Below, one piece after another: positions 34,365 through 42,405 of a stretch of 64,000 nucleotides of DNA (its first letter is position 1; the number at the start of each line of letters is the position of its first letter). The notes under the pieces are model-generated. The model saw nothing but the letters and a program-made list of their open reading frames with translations. It did not search any database and was not told the DNA's origin. Both the position numbers and the translations under genes were made by a program. The stretch comes from CAYJBH01 sp964370605. Lineage in GTDB: Bacteria; Bacillota; Clostridia; Oscillospirales; Ruminococcaceae. The stretch covers positions 1-64,000 of the forward strand of contig CAYJJX010000006.1 in the NCBI GenBank assembly GCA_964370605.1, written 5' to 3'.

Positions 34365-35530
34365 GTCAATCACAAAAACCTAAGTTGAATGAGCGTCTCG
34401 CCGCCATTCGCCGCCGTCGACGACTCGTCTCGTTGCGTCGGCTTGTTTTCATTATTGCGGCAATTATATTTGTCATTCTTCTTTTCACCGGTTTTTTTGC
34501 TCCGCTTTTCAACTCTGCCGCCGGAGCGGTCGATTCCATCCGACTCGTCATCGATCGGGGCGACGGATTTCCGGAACAGCTGCTTCTGCCCGGTGTTTCG
34601 GGAGCAAGCCCGCTTGGACAGGGTGCGGTGGTGTCGGGAGAAAACGATCTCGTGTTTATCTCGCCCTCCGCAAAACAGATAAGGCGACTTGGACACAGCT
34701 ACGATAACCCACTGCTTGAAAGCGCTGACGACCGTGTGCTGATCTATACACGAGGCGCCCAAGACCTTCGAATCGAAGGATTTTATGAGACAATTCTTGT
34801 CGACAACATCGGACTCGATATTTTTCTAGCAGACATAGCAAACAACGGCGTATATGCACTCGCTACTGCCGACCCGCAGTATCGGAGTTCGGTAAACATC
34901 TATTCTACGGTCGGTACCGAAATATTCAACTACAAGCTCGCAGACGAAATGCCGATCGTGATGACCTTTTCCGATAATTCAAGATATATATGTTTTGCTA
35001 CCATTTATTCAAAAGACGGTGTGTTGCTGAGTAACATCTACACATTCTCGGTTCAAAGTCGCGAACTTATCAGCGTAATAGAAGGAATCGAAGGGGTCTG
35101 TTTGGACCTTGCATTCCAAGGCTCAAACAAACTTCTCGCAGTCTACGAAGACAAAGCACAGTTGTTTGACCTGAACGAATCACAAAGCGTAGCACTCTAT
35201 GATTTTGACGATCGCCAACTGCTGGATATGTCGATAGCACAGGACGGCGAGGGACTGACGCTTTTGCTGGGAGAATTGCAGCTTCCTTCCTCCGTTACAT
35301 TGATGAGCTTTGATGATTCTCTTGAAATGAAGGGTCAAACAATTATTCCTTTTACTGTTGACAACATATTTCATTCCGAGTACAATATATTTGTATCGTC
35401 CGGCAGCACGCTTTACAGCTATGATCTGGCACTTCAGCTCGCTCCGGAACTGACCGCGTTCGATGAAGATATTATATCGCTCCTGCCCAACGGCCTTTGT
35501 GTTGGCAGCGAGTATATATATGAGTATTAA
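34361..35530 (+). CDS. DUF5711 family protein, membrane anchored
   Basis: 389 residues. A strongly basic N-terminus with many Arg (residues 11-27) and a membrane helix (about 28-52) lead into an extracytoplasmic domain of about 335 residues, rich in beta strands with repeated hydrophobic-Asp patterns as in a beta-propeller. DUF5711 proteins are common in Clostridia and have no assigned function; they often precede cvpA, as here. Start overlaps the upstream stop (ATGA), implying translational coupling with the GT-like gene. Confidence 0.78.
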   Translation: MSQSQKPKLNERLAAIRRRRRLVSLRRLVFIIAAIIFVILLFTGFFAPLFNSAAGAVDSIRLVIDRGDGFPEQLLLPGVSGASPLGQGAVVSGENDLVFISPSAKQIRRLGHSYDNPLLESADDRVLIYTRGAQDLRIEGFYETILVDNIGLDIFLADIANNGVYALATADPQYRSSVNIYSTVGTEIFNYKLADEMPIVMTFSDNSRYICFATIYSKDGVLLSNIYTFSVQSRELISVIEGIEGVCLDLAFQGSNKLLAVYEDKAQLFDLNESQSVALYDFDDRQLLDMSIAQDGEGLTLLLGELQLPSSVTLMSFDDSLEMKGQTIIPFTVDNIFHSEYNIFVSSGSTLYSYDLALQLAPELTAFDEDIISLLPNGLCVGSEYIYEY

Positions 35531-35558
35531 GTTATATTTAGGGGGAGATAATAATCAC

Positions 35559-36275
35559 ATGGATCTTTTTGCAATTTTGATCGATATTGTCATGCTGGCA
35601 ATACTCATCACAACTATCGTAAGATTCTATAAGAAGGGATTTTTCGTTTCGCTGTTTTCGGTTGGCGGCTCGATCGTGGCTGTGGTTTTGGCATTGATAT
35701 TTTCAAATCCTCTCGCCGTTTTTGTCTTTGATAACTTTATGCGTGGCGGAATTACCGCACGTGTTGACTCGTCACTCAGCGACGCACTGCCACAACAGTC
35801 GGTGTCGGTTTTGGTGGAGGGTTTTACCGAGTCCATGCCTCAAAGCCTGACCGAAAATTTGGAAGGCTTTAATGTTCCGCAGGTACTAGAAGATCTTTTT
35901 ACCAGCGGTATCGAACTCAACAGTCAGAGTATTGTTGATACCGCAGTCGCTCCGGTCATGATTTCGGTCACCTCTGCTGTCGTATTTTTCTTTTTGGTCT
36001 TCGCTATCAAGATGTGTTTCATTTTGATAGAGCGTCTTTTCTACGCAGTGGACAAAATTCCGATCGCAAGCCAGCTCAACAGTATCCTCGGCGGAGCAAT
36101 CGGTCTTGTTCCGGGTGTTATCAACATTATTCTCGTCTTCTCGGCATTTACACTCGTCGCCATGTTCACCTCAAATCAAATTCCGGTCATCAATTCCGAC
36201 ACTCTTTATGCCACCGTTACCGGAAACATATTCGATATCGTTCTGAAAAGCGTATCGGGATATTTCTCCCCGTGA
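35559..36275 (+). CDS. CvpA family membrane protein
   Basis: 238 residues. ATG 35559 is chosen over an upstream in-frame ATG because GGGGGAG lies about 12 nt before it and the sequence then begins MDLFAILIDIV as in CvpA. Four or so hydrophobic helices; helix 1 is followed by FYKKGFFVSLFS, the CvpA signature, and the C-terminal GGAIGLVPGVINIILV is conserved. CvpA proteins are linked to colicin V production, envelope homeostasis and bile resistance in other bacteria, mechanism unknown. The 144 bp to the next gene hold nothing certain. Confidence 0.88.
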   Translation: MDLFAILIDIVMLAILITTIVRFYKKGFFVSLFSVGGSIVAVVLALIFSNPLAVFVFDNFMRGGITARVDSSLSDALPQQSVSVLVEGFTESMPQSLTENLEGFNVPQVLEDLFTSGIELNSQSIVDTAVAPVMISVTSAVVFFFLVFAIKMCFILIERLFYAVDKIPIASQLNSILGGAIGLVPGVINIILVFSAFTLVAMFTSNQIPVINSDTLYATVTGNIFDIVLKSVSGYFSP

Positions 36276-36418
36276 GCAACTGTTTGATTGTGACCGATTA
36301 ATTCGACGCAATTTTCACATATAAACCATATAAATTTACTATAATTGTGATACAGAGGGCTATGCAAAACGCTACCTTTGTATCACGTTTTCACCACCTT
36401 TCAGGAGCAAATTATTTT

Positions 36419-38725
36419 ATGTTATGTTCACGTTGCAACAAGCGACCTGCAATTATATTCGTTCAGCCCGTCACCGAAGAGGCAAACGGTGTCGGCTATT
36501 GCCTTACCTGCGCCAAAGAGCTCGGCATAAAGCCGCTCGACGACATTCTTAAAAAATTCAATCTCTCCGACCGCGACATCTCCGACATGGAAGACAAGGT
36601 TATGGGAATGATGGAGAACGTTGACTTTTCACAGATTGCACAGATGGGTATGCCGATGCAGGGCGACGACTCCGACCTGTCGCCGGTCGAAGATCCGAGG
36701 GAAAACGATCCTCCCTACACCGCCTTCGGCTTTGTTCCGTCCGACAAAAAGCAGGATAAACAGGACGGCAAAAAACCAAAAGATAAAAAACGTCGTTTCC
36801 TTGACCTTTACTGCACCAATATGACACAAAAGGCGCGCAGTGGCGAGCTAGATAACCTTATCGGTCGTGAGCGGGAGATAGAGCGGTGTATTCAGATCCT
36901 CTGTCGTCGACAAAAAAACAACCCCTGTCTTATCGGTGAGCCGGGTGTCGGCAAGACCGCCATTGCAGAGGGCATTGCCTTGCGTATTGCCGCAAACACC
37001 GTGCCGGCACGACTTGCAACCAAAGAGATATTCCTTTTGGATCTTGCGGCGCTTGTTGCCGGAACACAGTTCCGTGGCCAGTTTGAACAGCGCATCAAAG
37101 GACTTGTCTCGGAGGTCAAGGCGGCAAAAAATATTATTCTTTTCATCGATGAAATTCACTCACTCACCGGAACGGGTGATGCCGAGGGTAGCATGAATGC
37201 CGCAAACACCCTGAAACCTGCACTGTCACGCGGAGAAATTCAGGTTATCGGCGCCACCACCTTCAAGGAATTCCGTAAGTTTATTGAGAAAGACGGCGCT
37301 TTGGAGCGACGTTTTCAACAAGTCACGGTAGAAGAGCCTACCATCGAACAAGCGATCGAGGTTATCTCGGGCGTGAGAGGATACTATGAACAGCATCATG
37401 GAGTAGTGGTAAGTGACGCCATCGTCAGAATGTCGGTAATGCTTTCAGAGCGGTATATCACCGAACGATTTTTGCCGGACAAGGCAATCGACCTGCTCGA
37501 CGAGGCGGCTACCTGTTGCCATCTTCGCCACCCAAACATCAGTGAAGTGCAGCTTGCAAAAACAAAGATAAAGGAACTGTTGGAACAGGAGACCGAGCTG
37601 GAACAAGAGTCGGAAAAAGGTGAAAAGGACTATGAGAAAATAGCAGAGCTTCGCAGTGACATCTTGCGTTTGCAAGGTCGTGTGAACGAACTGCAACCCA
37701 CCATTGAAAATATTGAAGTACAGCCGTCCGACATCGCCCATGTCATTGAACTTTGGACCGGAATCCCTGCCGTCAAGGTGGTGGAGGGCGAGTTTGCAAA
37801 ACTTGCATCGTTGGAACAAAACCTGAAAAAACACATTATCGGACAGGATGAGGCGGTGAGCCTTGTCTGTTCTGCCATAAAACGCTCTCGTGTCTCCATC
37901 AGTGGCCGTCAGCGCCCGGCAAGTTTCATCTTTGTCGGACCAACCGGTGTCGGCAAGACAGAGCTTTGCCGTCAACTCTCGATGCAACTCTTTGACGGAG
38001 TGGAACCTTTTATCCGTCTTGATATGTCGGAATACATGGAAAAACATGCAGTCAGCAGAATCATCGGCTCGCCCCCCGGCTATGTCGGATATGATGAGGC
38101 TGGACAGTTGACCGAAAAAGTTCGCCGCCGTCCTTACAGCGTGGTGCTTTTTGATGAGATTGAAAAAGCTCACCCCGATCTTTTGAATATACTTCTCCAA
38201 ATTCTGGACGAAGGACACATCACCGATTCGTCCGGTCGCACCGTCAACTTCGCCAACACGATTTTGATCATGACCTCCAACGCCGGTTCATCCGACAAAA
38301 GCGGTGAGGTAGGTTTCAACAAGTCGCAAGGACAAATCTCAAAAAGCAAATCAGAAAAGGCACTGTCGGAGCTTCTGCGTCCCGAATTCTTGGCGCGCGT
38401 AGACGAAGTTATCCACTTCTCACCGCTGAGCGACGACTCACTCAAAGAGATCGCACGACTGATGTTCAAAGAATATGAGGATACTCTTGCAGAACGGGGT
38501 ATAATACTAACATACACCGACGAAGTTCTCGGCTGGCTTGCTGCGAAATGCAATGACGGCAAACACGGTGCACGCGATCTTCGCCGCACCATCCGTCGTA
38601 ATTTCGAAGATAAGGCGGTTGCCTTAATGATCGAGGGCTTTGCAATGGGTAGTTTTGAACTCTCCATCATAGAAAACGAGCTGACTATCAACACTAAAGT
38701 GTCGGTATCCTCGCCGGTGGTATAG
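36419..38725 (+). CDS. ClpE-like AAA+ unfoldase
   Basis: 768 residues. The N-terminus is a zinc finger (CSRCNKRP and CLTC) as in ClpE, not the double ClpN repeat of ClpC. AAA-1 has GEPGVGKTAIAEG near residue 205 and the Walker B ILFIDEIHS; a short coiled-coil middle region (about 395-450) contains EQETELEQESEKGEKDYE. AAA-2 has GPTGVGKTELCRQ, VVLFDEIEKAHPD and a VGF loop (GEVGFNK) for docking ClpP. It feeds proteins to ClpP. AGGAG 11 nt upstream supports the start. No CtsR box was found upstream. Confidence 0.9.
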   Translation: MLCSRCNKRPAIIFVQPVTEEANGVGYCLTCAKELGIKPLDDILKKFNLSDRDISDMEDKVMGMMENVDFSQIAQMGMPMQGDDSDLSPVEDPRENDPPYTAFGFVPSDKKQDKQDGKKPKDKKRRFLDLYCTNMTQKARSGELDNLIGREREIERCIQILCRRQKNNPCLIGEPGVGKTAIAEGIALRIAANTVPARLATKEIFLLDLAALVAGTQFRGQFEQRIKGLVSEVKAAKNIILFIDEIHSLTGTGDAEGSMNAANTLKPALSRGEIQVIGATTFKEFRKFIEKDGALERRFQQVTVEEPTIEQAIEVISGVRGYYEQHHGVVVSDAIVRMSVMLSERYITERFLPDKAIDLLDEAATCCHLRHPNISEVQLAKTKIKELLEQETELEQESEKGEKDYEKIAELRSDILRLQGRVNELQPTIENIEVQPSDIAHVIELWTGIPAVKVVEGEFAKLASLEQNLKKHIIGQDEAVSLVCSAIKRSRVSISGRQRPASFIFVGPTGVGKTELCRQLSMQLFDGVEPFIRLDMSEYMEKHAVSRIIGSPPGYVGYDEAGQLTEKVRRRPYSVVLFDEIEKAHPDLLNILLQILDEGHITDSSGRTVNFANTILIMTSNAGSSDKSGEVGFNKSQGQISKSKSEKALSELLRPEFLARVDEVIHFSPLSDDSLKEIARLMFKEYEDTLAERGIILTYTDEVLGWLAAKCNDGKHGARDLRRTIRRNFEDKAVALMIEGFAMGSFELSIIENELTINTKVSVSSPVV

Positions 38726-38761
38726 TTCTTTAAAGAAAAAAACAAAATAAGCGAATAATAT

Positions 38762-40129
38762 ATGATATTGACCCGAGACGGTTCCTTCTATCGCACATTG
38801 ACTCGACTGGCGATCCCTATCGCCCTGCAAAATCTGCTCACCTTCATGGTGGGCTTTGTCGACAATGTGATGGTCGGCCGCCTCGGCGATACCGCCATAT
38901 CCGGTGTCTACATGGGCAACAAGGTTATGGTGGTTTTTCAATTGTTTATGTTGGGTATCGAGGGCGCTCTTTTGGTGCTCTCTTCTCAATATTGGGGAAA
39001 GAAAGACAGCGCCTCTATCAAAAAATTAGTAGCAATTGCGGCAAGGTTGGGACTCTTGATAGCGATTGCGTTCACCACTTTATCTGTCCTTTTCCCGAAT
39101 GCTATCATATCGGTATTCACTCCGGAACCGAAGGTAATCGAAGCAGGAGCCGATTACCTTCGGATAGTCGCCTTTTCTTATCTGTTTTATAGCATAACAC
39201 ACATACTGATCAATTCAATGCGAAGTGTCGAGAATGCAAGGATTGGCTTTTTTGTGTCGCTGACAACGCTGTTTGTCGACATCGGACTCAACTATCTCTT
39301 TATTTTCGGTGTCGAGGGTTTCATCCCCGCCATGGGCATTGTCGGTGCCGCCATCGCCACGCTCTGCGCTCGAATCCTCGAAGCAATTATTATGCTGCTC
39401 TTTGTCCGTTTCAAGGATCAAAAACTGCGACTCAGACTAACCGACCTCAAACTGTTCGACAAGGCGATCACGGGCGATTTTTTGAAATTTGGCCTGCCAA
39501 TCGTGGGCGGAAATATTGTTTGGGCGATCAACGGCATTGCTAACGGCATGATCCTCGGACGAATTTCTCCTGAAGTCATCACCGCCGCCAGCATGACCGA
39601 TACCCTCAACAACCTTGCCTATGTCTGGATTTCCGGCCTCGCCGGCGCTGTGGGTATCATCACGGCAAAGACGGTCGGCAGTGGACGTCTCGAAAAGATC
39701 AAAGAATATTCAAGGACGGTCCAGATTATATTTTTGGCGCTCGGACTCTTGACCGGACTGGCACTGTTCTTTTTGCGCTTGCCGTTTATCGAGCTGTATG
39801 ATGCCAGCCCCGAGGCAAAGGAGGTGGCGGCACAGCTAACAGTGGTGCTGTCGGTCACACTGGTCGGAACCTGTTATCAGGCTGCCTGTCTCGCAGGACT
39901 TGTGAAGTCGGGCGGCGATGTGTCTTTTGTGTTGAAGAATGATACCATATTTGTCTTTTTGGTGGTCATTCCCTCTGCGCTCGTCGCTTGGCAACTTGGT
40001 GCACCTGCTTGGGCGGTATTCGCCGCACTCAAATGTGACCAAATCCTAAAGTGTTTTGTGGCCGTCGTGAAGATCAACAGCTATAACTGGGTGAAGAACC
40101 TGACTCGAGAGTCGACAGATGCCGGATAA
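38762..40129 (+). CDS. MATE-family multidrug/Na+ efflux transporter
   Basis: 455 residues with twelve membrane helices, normal for MATE. The N-half begins LTRLAIPIALQNLLTFMVGFVDNVMVGRLGD, with the D and N residues typical of NorM-like helix 1, and the second half repeats it near residue 240 (KFGLPIVGGNIVWAINGIANGMI). It exports drugs or metabolites in exchange for Na+ or H+. It lies 37 bp after the clp gene with no promoter between, so probable read-through. No regulator is adjacent, so substrate is unknown. Confidence 0.9.
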   Translation: MILTRDGSFYRTLTRLAIPIALQNLLTFMVGFVDNVMVGRLGDTAISGVYMGNKVMVVFQLFMLGIEGALLVLSSQYWGKKDSASIKKLVAIAARLGLLIAIAFTTLSVLFPNAIISVFTPEPKVIEAGADYLRIVAFSYLFYSITHILINSMRSVENARIGFFVSLTTLFVDIGLNYLFIFGVEGFIPAMGIVGAAIATLCARILEAIIMLLFVRFKDQKLRLRLTDLKLFDKAITGDFLKFGLPIVGGNIVWAINGIANGMILGRISPEVITAASMTDTLNNLAYVWISGLAGAVGIITAKTVGSGRLEKIKEYSRTVQIIFLALGLLTGLALFFLRLPFIELYDASPEAKEVAAQLTVVLSVTLVGTCYQAACLAGLVKSGGDVSFVLKNDTIFVFLVVIPSALVAWQLGAPAWAVFAALKCDQILKCFVAVVKINSYNWVKNLTRESTDAG

Positions 40130-40152
40130 TACGCTCAAATATGAAAAAAAGC

Positions 40153-40181
40153 TTGATTTTCGGTCATAAATGTGCTATAAT
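40153..40181 (+). promoter_or_regulatory. Sigma-A promoter of the rimP-nusA-infB operon
   Basis: TTGATT (40153-40158), 17-nt spacer, TATAAT (40176-40181), with one or two -35 deviations. Confidence 0.78.
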
Positions 40182-40205
40182 TCATACATTGAATAGTTGA
40201 TGATG

Positions 40206-40236
40206 AAAGTGAGGACCGATAAGTCCCACTTTTTTG
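40206..40236 (+). terminator. Leader attenuator hairpin upstream of rimP
   Basis: AAAGTG (40206-40211) with CACTTT (40227-40232) and GGAC with GTCC, one bulged A, followed by TTTG. It lies between the promoter and rimP, so it must be read through and probably serves for attenuation; NusA autoregulation of such leaders is known in other bacteria. Confidence 0.65.
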
Positions 40237-40272
40237 TTTGATAGAAAACTCATCTGAAAGGAATTGCACCGC

Positions 40273-40737
40273 ATGTCAAAGGTAACCGATGCCGTCACCG
40301 AGATGGCAACCCCTTTTGCGAAAGAACGTGGACTTTTTGTCTGGAACGTAAGCTTCGACAAAGAGGGCAAAAACCGCTTTTTGCGCGTTTTTATCGATGG
40401 TGTCGATCGTCGAGTAGATATAGACGACTGCGAGTTCGTCAGCCGCGCAATCGACCCACTTTTGGACGAGGCGGATATCATATCCGATTTTTATTATCTT
40501 GAGGTCTCCTCCGCAGGGCTCGGCCGCCACCTTACTCAGGACAAGCACTTCGAAATGATGGCAGGCAAAGAAGTCACCGTAGCACTCTATGCCGCACGTG
40601 ACAACCAGAAAGAACATGTCGGCACACTAATAGCAAAACAGGACGGTAATATTATCATCAACAACTCAGAGCGAGTTGAGTTTTCGACGAAAGAAGTTCG
40701 GTTTGTAAAACTGAACGACGACCTCGAATTATTTTAA
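40273..40737 (+). CDS. rimP: Ribosome maturation factor RimP
   Basis: 154 residues. The N-terminal alpha/beta domain holds GLFVWNVSFDKEGKNRFLRVFID, and the junction LEVSSAGLGRHL matches the LEVSSPGLDRPL signature, with Pro replaced by Ala and Asp by Gly. The C-terminal SH3-like barrel follows. RimP helps 30S subunit maturation. ATG 40273 is preferred over TTG 40264 since AAAGGAA is 9 nt upstream of it. It opens the rimP-nusA-ylxR-ylxQ-infB-rbfA operon. Confidence 0.93.
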   Translation: MSKVTDAVTEMATPFAKERGLFVWNVSFDKEGKNRFLRVFIDGVDRRVDIDDCEFVSRAIDPLLDEADIISDFYYLEVSSAGLGRHLTQDKHFEMMAGKEVTVALYAARDNQKEHVGTLIAKQDGNIIINNSERVEFSTKEVRFVKLNDDLELF

Positions 40738-40785
40738 TTTATAACACGACAAACATTCTACCCCAAGAAAGGAACGGTTAAAACC

Positions 40786-41823
40786 ATGAGCAGGGAAATC
40801 TTTGAAGCTATAAACATGATTGAACGTGAGCGCGGTATCCACAGCGAATATCTTATCGAAAAAATAAGAAATGCTCTGACCATTGCAGTCAGAAAGGATG
40901 CCGGGGTTGCGGAAGAAAATATTGAGGTTATCATTGATCCGGACACAGAGGAATTTTCGGTTAACATTCTTAAAGACGTAGTAGAAGAGGTCGCTATCCC
41001 GGAGGCTGAGGTCGATATTGAGACCGCACAACAATACAAACTCGGAGCGGTGGTCGGAGATATTCTGAGCGTTCCGTTTGACACCAAAGAGTTCCGCAGA
41101 ATTGCAGCATCTAACGCTAAACAGGTTTTCCGTCAAGGCATCAAAGAGGTGGAGCGTAGCCAACTGTTCACCGAGATGCAGGCATACCTCAACCAACTGG
41201 TCACCGCCGTCGTCACACGTGTCGACCGTCGCAGAGGCACACTCTCACTCGAAATCGCCGGCAACGAGGCTATGCTTCCGAAAAGCGAACAGCTCGAGGG
41301 TGAGGAGTTTAATGAAGGCGATCACATCCGTGTATACGTACAGGACGTTGTCGTCACCGAAAAAGGACCGAAAGTTCTGCTCAGTCGTACCGATGCCGGA
41401 CTTGTCAAGGCATTGTTCTTGACAGAAGTGCCGGAGATCGCTAACGGCACCGTTGAAATCAGAGCCATCAGCCGTGAGGCCGGACAGCGCACCAAGATCG
41501 CTGTATTCAGTGACAACCCGAATGTCGATCCTGTCGGCGCATGTATCGGTTCACGTGGTGGACGTGTCACAGGAATCGTAGAAGAGCTATGTGGCGAGAA
41601 GATTGACATTGTAAAATACAGTGATGATCCGGAAGAATTTATTGCGGCGGCACTTGCTCCGGCACAGGTTCTCTCGGTAGAAATTTTGGATGAAGAGCGT
41701 CGCAGCTGTAGGGTCAGCGTTCCTGCTGATCAGCTGTCACTTGCTATCGGTAACCGCGGACTGAATGCACGCCTCACGGCGCATCTTACCGGTTATTCCA
41801 TCGACATCAAGTCGGACGTATAA
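40786..41823 (+). CDS. nusA: Transcription termination/antitermination factor NusA
   Basis: 345 residues, the short Firmicute form without C-terminal acidic repeats. Order: N-terminal RNA-polymerase binding domain (EAINMIERERGI, LIEKIRNAL), S1 domain (about 130-200), KH1 with DPVGACIGSRGGRV and KH2 with LSLAIGNRGLNARLTAHLTGY. It controls pausing and termination and may autoregulate this operon through the rimP leader. AAAGGA about 9 nt upstream; its stop touches the next start. Confidence 0.96.
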   Translation: MSREIFEAINMIERERGIHSEYLIEKIRNALTIAVRKDAGVAEENIEVIIDPDTEEFSVNILKDVVEEVAIPEAEVDIETAQQYKLGAVVGDILSVPFDTKEFRRIAASNAKQVFRQGIKEVERSQLFTEMQAYLNQLVTAVVTRVDRRRGTLSLEIAGNEAMLPKSEQLEGEEFNEGDHIRVYVQDVVVTEKGPKVLLSRTDAGLVKALFLTEVPEIANGTVEIRAISREAGQRTKIAVFSDNPNVDPVGACIGSRGGRVTGIVEELCGEKIDIVKYSDDPEEFIAAALAPAQVLSVEILDEERRSCRVSVPADQLSLAIGNRGLNARLTAHLTGYSIDIKSDV

Positions 41824-42084
41824 ATGTCAAGCAGAGTACCAATCCGACACTGCATGGGTTGTAACGGAGCATTCGAAAAAAAAACACTTTTGAGGATATG
41901 CAAGACAAAAGACGGTGAAATTTCATTCGATGCAAGCGGCAAGGCCGAGGGTCGAGGCGCATATATCTGCAAGAGTGCGGAATGTCTCAAGAAGGTGCAA
42001 AAATCCCGTCGATTCAACAGGGTCATGCAATGTCGAATTGACGATGAGATATACGAAACACTCGCAAAGGAAGTCGAGAGATAA
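41824..42084 (+). CDS. ylxR: YlxR/RnpM RNA-binding protein
   Basis: 86 residues (DUF448). N-terminus RHCMGCNGAFEKKTLLRI matches the RxCvgC motif, and GRGAYICKSAECLKK is conserved. B. subtilis YlxR (RnpM) binds RNase P RNA and modulates its activity. It begins immediately after the nusA stop codon, with no spacer, so translation is likely coupled. Confidence 0.92.
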   Translation: MSSRVPIRHCMGCNGAFEKKTLLRICKTKDGEISFDASGKAEGRGAYICKSAECLKKVQKSRRFNRVMQCRIDDEIYETLAKEVER

Positions 42085-42099
42085 AGGGAACCACTTTTC

Positions 42100-42405
42100 A
42101 TGGACAAACTGATTTCCGCCTTTTCGCTCGCACGCCGAGCAGGCGCAATCGCCCCGGGTTTCGATGCAGCAACTTCGGCAATAAAAGCTCGGAAAGCTTT
42201 TGCGGTCTTTGCCTGTCGAGACATATCACAAGGAACACTCGATCGACTAACGCGATTGACAGCGGTCACAGTGTTGGAACAGGACATTGACTACTTCACA
42301 CCGATTTACAAAAAAGGAGTGGGCATATTCGCCGTCACCGACGAGAATTTCGCCCGTTTGATAACGAAGACTTTAGAGGATATTCAGAGGGAGCATAAGG
42401 TATGA
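42100..42405 (+). CDS. ylxQ: YlxQ, L7Ae/L30e-family RNA-binding protein
   Basis: 101 residues, an L7Ae-type fold: ISAFSLARRAGAIAPGFDAATSAIKARKA at the start corresponds to the usual LGLARRAGKLVSG. Such proteins bind kink-turn RNA; the precise role of YlxQ is unsettled. Between ylxR (15 bp upstream) and infB (4-bp ATGA overlap), the standard order. Confidence 0.88.
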   Translation: MDKLISAFSLARRAGAIAPGFDAATSAIKARKAFAVFACRDISQGTLDRLTRLTAVTVLEQDIDYFTPIYKKGVGIFAVTDENFARLITKTLEDIQREHKV

